From Corallium rubrum (lineage: Eukaryota; Cnidaria; Anthozoa; Scleralcyonacea; Coralliidae), in contig OZ035997.1 in the NCBI GenBank assembly GCA_964035015.1, positions 18,029,866-18,093,865 on the forward strand: DNA of 64,000 nt. The letters are read 5' to 3'. The notes below the pieces were generated by a model. The model did no database searches. It saw only the letters and a program-made list of their open reading frames with translations, and was not told the origin of the DNA. Made by a program: the position numbers and the translations under genes. Positions 52,101 to 59,900 of this stretch are shown here, piece after piece (positions within the stretch are counted from its first letter, which is position 1; the number at the start of each line of letters is the position of its first letter).

Positions 52101-53906
52101 CATTACGGAAAAATAGCAGACCGAGGTCTTGACAGTACTGACCGAGCCCGTAGAGCGAGGTCTGTGCATATAGACCGAGGTCTGATATTTTCCGTAAAGA
52201 TCAAGCGGACGAGGTTAATAAGAGGTTTATTATATGGCATTTTGAAACAACATACCTTACATTTATACCTTGTCATGATACGTACTACTTTAGTCAGTTT
52301 AGTGTGACATAAACTCATCGTTTTCAATGTGGTTGCTCTTGTTGTCATCGCTTTCGGACTCCTGAACTCGCTTCCAGATTGGTCATCGTCCCAATCATAC
52401 ATAATTTAGTCCTCAGGTTGTTGAATTCACAAAATTCTTTCGGTTTTCTTTCGTTGTTTAGTTGCAAACAACATGGCTGACAAAATCCGTAATCGACCGG
52501 TCGATTATGGAAAATAATCGACCGGCATGTGACACGTCTCGGCCAATGAGAACACACGATTTCAACGCGAAAGTAACTTGTGCCATATAATAAACTAGTA
52601 TATTACCTTGTTTTATTATATGGCACGGATTAAAACAAAGCATGATTGGAGTGAATCTATTGGCAGTTTGATTATTTTGTTAGTAAATTATTGATTGAGA
52701 ATGATTTTTTCTCATTGTTTGATTTCTATTATTTTTTATTGTTTAGTGGTCGTATGCTCTAGCTAAGCCTAATACAGGATCATTGTTCAACATTGCATGG
52801 TCTAGTGATGGGACACAATTAGCTGGAGCTTGTGGAAACGGTCAAGTTCTCTTTGCTCATATTGTTGGAAGGTAAAATTGTAACTAAACCTGCTTAATAA
52901 ACAATGAGTCTGGCAATAGCGAAGCGCACAGATGACGTCAAATTCATGTTTGTCTAAGTTTATAATTACTCGGGGTACCTTTCTTTTCTTTTCTTTTTTG
53001 GGTGTCACGATTTCGCATTTTTGCACTTTTTACTCCCACTATTATTCATACTTCCGGTGAGTTGTTAGCCGTGTGAGTGAGTGAGGCAGTGAGACATGTT
53101 GTAAGCTCTTTGCTCCTTTCGCTTTTGGAGTTGGACAAAAAGTTGAACAGCTTTGCCTTTTGATCAAGGTGTTCTTGCACGTTCTTGATAGATTTCGAAA
53201 GTGACTGACTGCCTTAGTTTGTAGTTTAATTAACAGTGATGTGGCTGACAACTCTCTTGATCGTAAATATGTTCACCTGTATGAAGTATGCACCGCATTC
53301 ACCCTTCGATTCAGACTCCGCGCACTTGCGGCAAGTGCACGAGCCTGAATCGAAGGGTGAATGTGGTGCGTACTTCACACAGGTGAACATGACTTGCAGT
53401 ACGTATACGTACAGTAGCCCTAGTGAACGCCTGACCCAGGTGTCTTGTTTATTCTTGCATAATGGCTCATTTGAAATCCCTCGAGATTAAATTTTGGCTG
53501 CCGAAAATAAATTACAGACACCGAACACATATAACTGGAAAGGTTTATGGGAATCAGATTAAATATATACTTGAAATTTTTGGGTGGGGGAACCTTGCAA
53601 TCCAGGCCAAAAAAACGACCTATTTTAAACAAGACACTACTAAAAATGTTCTTGCGGTTGTTTGTTGTTTTGGGTTTTCTTTTTTTTTTATTTTTTGTTT
53701 GTTTTTTTGTTGTTTTGTTTCGTTTTGTTTTGTTTTGTTTTGTTGTTATTTTTGGGGTTGGTTTTTTTTGTGTTTTTTTTTGGTGGTGGTGGTGGTGGTG
53801 GGTTTTTTACGTTTGTTTGTTTTTTTTGTTTTGTTGGTGGGTTTGTTTTGTTGGTTTGTTTTTTGTGTCTTTTTTTGTTTTTTTGTTGTTTTTTGTGGGT
53901 TTGTTT

Positions 53907-53937
<31 letters not shown>

Positions 53938-56900
53938 GGGGGGTTGAAGCTACAATTTATTTTGCTTTAGAACATGTAAAATATTTAAATATGTAACATA
54001 ATCCTAAACGCCCCCTTATATTCTGCGATGTCTGTACTATTCTGATACTAATCGTTCGTTAGTCAATCGGCAATAATATAGTTACGGTCTTGAGGGAAAT
54101 AATTCTGAACTGTTAGGCCTTTTCTTTCATGATTTTTATTAAGTTTCAAAACGTTCTTCTTAGAACTACGTTTCAACACTACTGTCTTGATAAATATGTG
54201 TCCGCTTTGTGACGACCTCCGTTGAGATTATTAGCCTTGACATTCAACATACCATTTACGTTGCTATAAGACTCACAGTTAACAACATGTTTGTGTATAT
54301 TTTTGTATATTGTAGTGAACAGAAACATTATATTTGTTTTACTAGACGCTTGGAGTGGAAGAACTTGGAGCTTACCATTGCCCAAAGAAAAGCAATATTA
54401 GTAAAAGATGTGTCGAGCGATGCGAAAGAAAACCTGGGTAAGCTCGAAACATAACAACTGTATATATAATAATTCTTATTAAAGTGTCTATATCATGATT
54501 GGGGATTTAGGATGTTTGGAACCTTCTGAAAAGATTTGTAATATATCTTCCATTTCTAACATTTCATTTTCATGGACTTTATTGCTGTTAAAGTTCAATG
54601 ACAAGTTTGAGACATATGTCAAAAAAGCTAATTCCGAATTTACTGCATTCAAACTTATTAGTGTAAACGATGTTTGCCGCCTCTTGCATGGTCTATCTAG
54701 CAATAAAGCCATTGGCATTGATAAGATTTCATGTTAAACTATTAAGTTAGCTGCACCTGCATGTTATTGCAGATTCACTGACATATATTTTTAATCAGGC
54801 TATTACTCTATCCTCTTTCCCTAATGAATGGAAAATGGCTAGAGTAACACCTCTTTATAAAAATGGCCATCGAAATGTACCAGGAAACTACCGGCCAATT
54901 TCAGTTTTGCCTGCCATAAGCAAAATCATGGAACGAATTCTGTATGATCAACTGTACAATTATTTAACTGAATTTGGACTGCTAAGCAATTCCCAATTTG
55001 GTTTTCGCAAATCTCACTCTGCAGCTACAGCATTACTAGACTGTACAAACGACTGGTCTGTTAACTTAGACAGAAAAATGTTTAATCTAGTAGTTTTCAT
55101 TGACTTGAAAAAAGCATTTGATACAGTTGATCATCAAATTCTATTGAAAAAGTTGGAGCTCTATGGAATAAAAGGACAGGCTCTTTCTTTACTAAAATCT
55201 TATCTAACAAATCGAACACAGAAGTGTCAAATTAATGGATTTGTCTCATCAGAACGTCTGATTAGATGTGGAGTACCTCAAGGTTCTATCTTAGGACCAC
55301 TATTATTCTTACTCTATATCAATGACTTACCTCAGTGTCTTAATAATATTAAACCTAGGTTATTTGCAGATGACACAAATCTTACTGCTTCTGGAGACTC
55401 GATAACCGATATTGAAACTGCAGTAAATTCGGATTTAGAAAACCTTAGGAAATGGTTAATGGCTAATAAACTTAGCTTAAATGTAGCCAAAACAGAATTT
55501 ATGTTGATTGGCTCAAAACCAAAGATAAAATGTACTGCAAATGCTCCCCCAAATATTTTCATTGAAAATAAACAGATTAAACAAGTTTATGAATGCAAAA
55601 CTCTTGGAGTAACTATTGACCAGCATTTATCTTGGAAAAATAATACTGAAAATATTTGCAAAAAAATAACAGCAGGAATTGCTGCTCTCCGTCGTGTCAA
55701 ACCTTTTGTTGATAAAGGTACACTTATTTGTATATATAACGCTATTGTTCGCCCACACTTCGATTATTGTTGTGAAGTATGGGATGTGTTTGGCTAAACA
55801 CAATCTAAGCGACTCCAAAAGCTACAGAATAGAGCTGCTCGAATCATCATGAACATGAGCAACGATGTAGATCATTCTGTAGCTTTACATGCCTTGGGCT
55901 GGGAGCCACTGAAAATGATAAGAAAAAAGGCAAAAGCAAAAATGATGTATAAAATCTTAAATAAAATAGGTCCTGAGTCACTCACTGACCTATTTACTTA
56001 TAAAAGTCAAGTGACAAACTATAAACTTCGAGATATTTCAAGTGGTCTTTATTTACCACAACCGCGTACAAATAATATGAAAAATAGTTTTATGTATGAC
56101 GGTGCCCATCTCTGGAACTCTCTTCCAAACGAGTTTAGAGAGAGCGAATCCCTTTCGAGTTTTCAAAGGAAAATTGCTACTCACACTTTTCAATCGTAAA
56201 ACAACATTACTATAACTTTGTAAATAGATTACTTGTAAATTATGTTCCTGTTCTGCACTATTAACTATTATATTAGTTAATAGTACAGAACAGTAAATAA
56301 AATACTCCTTATTTTGTAAATAACTTAAAATACTTATGTAATTCTTTTTTACACGCCCCCTGTGGAAATCAGCTTAGGTTGACGGGGTTAGCGTGTATAA
56401 ATAAAGTTCTTCTATCTATCTATCTAAGTGACGTCAAAGGAAGAATTTATCTATAAAAACCACTTTACAGATTCCTGCTTTGACGTCAGTTCGGTCGCCC
56501 GCAAAAAAAATCCATAAAGATGAAAGATATGTTACATTTCTTTTCGGAAGGCTCTAACGATTTTAAATATGTAAAATCCCCAACCATGATATACGCACTT
56601 TACACACACTACCATAAAAGCTCTATTAACTCCCCGAGGGTTATTTAATTTTAGGATCCAGAGAGGGGGGGGGGGCTTAATAGAGAGGGTTGGCTTGATA
56701 GAGAGGAAGCTTACTAAAGTGTGCATGAAATGAAAATTAAGTTTTCCAAAAATGCTTAAAATGATAAAGTAGCACCTTCTACAGTTTTTCCATAGCTCAC
56801 TTCGTTCTTGAGAAAATAAGATTTGTGTGATATGCAAATAAGGTCCACTGCATACGTCACACTGGTGATTTACAATAAACTCGTGCAATGTGACGTATGC

Positions 56901-59900
56901 AGTGGGTTATTTGCATATTAAACAAATCTTCTTTTCTCAAGAACAAAGTAAGATGTATAGAAAAATTGCAAAAGATGTTACTTTATCATTTTACGAGTTC
57001 TTCCCAATAAGACAAACTTCCTTTTCATTTCATAGATACTTTAAAAAATCAATGGAAGCTAAAAACTGAAACAAAAGACAAGTAGTTTGAAATATTTTTC
57101 TGCTGAAATGAAAGCTTTAATAACCATTATGATCTTAATAGTACAGCCAAATCGCGCCCTGGGAAAATGGACGCGAGAGAAGAGTCTGGTATTTAACACC
57201 GCTCATTGTGTCCCGTCAAGTTTTGCAAATTAGTTATATTTTAACTAGCCATACAGCCAAGCAGGGATTGTCTGAACTTAAGGTTACTTACAAGTTAATT
57301 TTTCGCATAGTATAGCTTAGAACTTTACGAAATTTACGAAGACTGGTATTTTGAACATGTTCTTACTGCTCGTGTAAATGAATCTACGTGAAAGATTTTG
57401 AAAAGGCTACAAGTGTTGGCGAAATGTATCTAACAGATAATAAATTTTACCGAAATGTCTGGCATAATTAATTTGATTCTTTTCAGTAGCCAATGAGAGA
57501 CAACTACCAAAATCTGGCAGCATAATCGGGACGCAATTAGCTGTATTAAATAGTAGACTCTTCTCTCGTGTCCATTTTCCCAGGGCGCGGTGTGAAGAGT
57601 CTGTATTAGCAGGCTAGGATTGTCGATGTTCCTAAAACAGAGCTTGATAAGAAAATCATGAACCGTTCTTGTTTTTAAGAGGGGTGGTTATTAGAGAAGG
57701 GATTTTATTAGCTGATTTTTATGAACAAAGTGAAAAGGTGTTAAACTGCCAAGAAATTTTTTATAAGGAAATACTGACGTTTCGAGCAGAGCCCTTCATT
57801 ACATTTTACCCTAATGAAGACTCCGCTCGAAACGTCAGTATTTCCTTATAAAAACTATTCTCGGCAGTTTAACCATACAGATCATATATAAATACTAGAG
57901 GGCATTGGTGGGAAAACTTGGTAACCGCATGGGGGCCGCCATTACCTGTGATATTTCAGTCAATTGGTTGGCAACGCGCCTAATGTTTGCCTCCAAAAAA
58001 ATCCAAGATGGCGGTGTTCAAGTGGTTACCCGCGGTTGTCTGAAATTAAGATAGGATGCGACCTCTAGTATTTATATGATCTCTATGAGTTTAACACCTT
58101 TTCACTTTTCTCTGTTCAAAACACTGACTACGCAGCAATCTAGTCTTTTATACTCTTTGATTTGTATGAGAGTGTGTTGAACAAGAAGAGTTAATAATTA
58201 ACTCGACGTTTTTAGAAAAGAGATTAAGGCTACGTTTACACGGTACCGGACGAATTCGGAACCGGTCTCGAATTAGTACGGTTCCGCCTGTTTACACGGA
58301 AGAAAAATTCGGAACCGGTCTCGAATTAGGACGGTTCCACCTGTTTACACGGAAGAAAAATTCGGAACCGGTCTCGTATTAGTACGGTTCCACCTGTTTA
58401 CACGGAAGAAAAATTCGGAACCGGTCTCGAATTAGGACGGTTCCGCCTGTTTACACGGAAGAAAAATTCGGAACCGGTCTCGAATCAGTACGGTTCCGCC
58501 TGTTGACACGGCGAAATAAGGCGAATTCGAGACCGGTCTCGAATTCGTCCGGTACCGTGTAAACGAGGTCTAAGTTTTCTGATGTCATGTGCATGACTTT
58601 ATCTACTTCCAATTGTGATAGTTTGTACTGTTGAATTGTGTCCAAAATATCTTCTTGTTGACATAATTTCATTTGTCCGAAACGTCATTTTTTCACCCAA
58701 AGTTAAATGGTTGGTTATTTATTTGCAGAGTTTCGTGATCGAGTTATAAAAGCATCTTTGGCATTTAATCATCTTGTGGTAACTACATCTTCGCAGTGTT
58801 ACATCTACAGGTATGAATTGGGCCAATGGCCGATTACATGAGGCCGGCTCGTGTCACGCAATTCTTTCCTCGGGCGCAAAAGGAGATTTTAATCAACGTT
58901 AGGGTTCGTTTACATCTAAACTAAACCAATTCTTCTTTGTACATTAAGTTTATGCGAGTTTCAAAACCACAGTGAGATCTTAATCAATCGTATGAGCCCA
59001 GTTAACCGGGCTTGCCCGGCTCGTCTAAACAACCCTTAATTATCATGAATTTTCCTTTTACTCGCCATTATACGAACACCAACATACGACTCTCATCTCT
59101 TCTTGACATAAACAAGCGCACTTCGTTTGCTATGTATTTTTTTGTTTATTTTATTATTTTGTTGTGTTTACCATTGTTATTCTTATGTTGATGTTCAATT
59201 TTAGTGTCGATAACTGGAACACTCCAACAATATTTGATCTTAAAAACGGAAGTACTAGTTTGATCGTCCAGTCAGCAAAGTAAGTCTAGGTACACTACAC
59301 GATGTAGATATATGATTATCATGCGGTGTATGTCAGATGTGTTTTATTGTAAAGAGATGGCGAACAAATCATTCAAACTGCTTGTTTGCAGTGATAAAAA
59401 TGTCAAATAATTCTGGTTCTCCGAGAGCTATTAAAATTGACAAAATTAACAAAACGTTCACAAGCCCATGAAAGCGGGTTTGTCGCCATCGTCGACAAGC
59501 GTAACGAAAAGACTTTGCTGGGACAACATTGGGACGAAAAATTGCTGGCCAATAAGAAAAAGAACACTATCAATCAATGAGAACGTCCATACAATATTTT
59601 CTACTCATGTACTGTACAAAATCATATAATCAATCAGAATTTCGATACAATATTTTTTCACTTAATGAAGAAATGTCGTACGGTCAATGAGAGCTTCGAA
59701 ATTTGAAGCGTACGAGGTTTATTTCTTTCACTATAATTGCATGGAGAAGTTAGTAGTTATAAAGTAAATAGTTATAGTAATAATCAATACACTTGTATGT
59801 ATTTTTTAAGCAATACTTGTGTTTAGAAATTATTGTTGAAAATCATCTTTTTAAAATTATCTCTGGAACGTTGAGGGCGGGGGATATAGCCATGCATCTT

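Noticed and set aside
53462-53996. Hydrophobic frames of 100-161 codons
   Set aside because: Artefact of the G/T-only tract; only Phe, Val, Cys, Gly, Leu and Trp codons possible.
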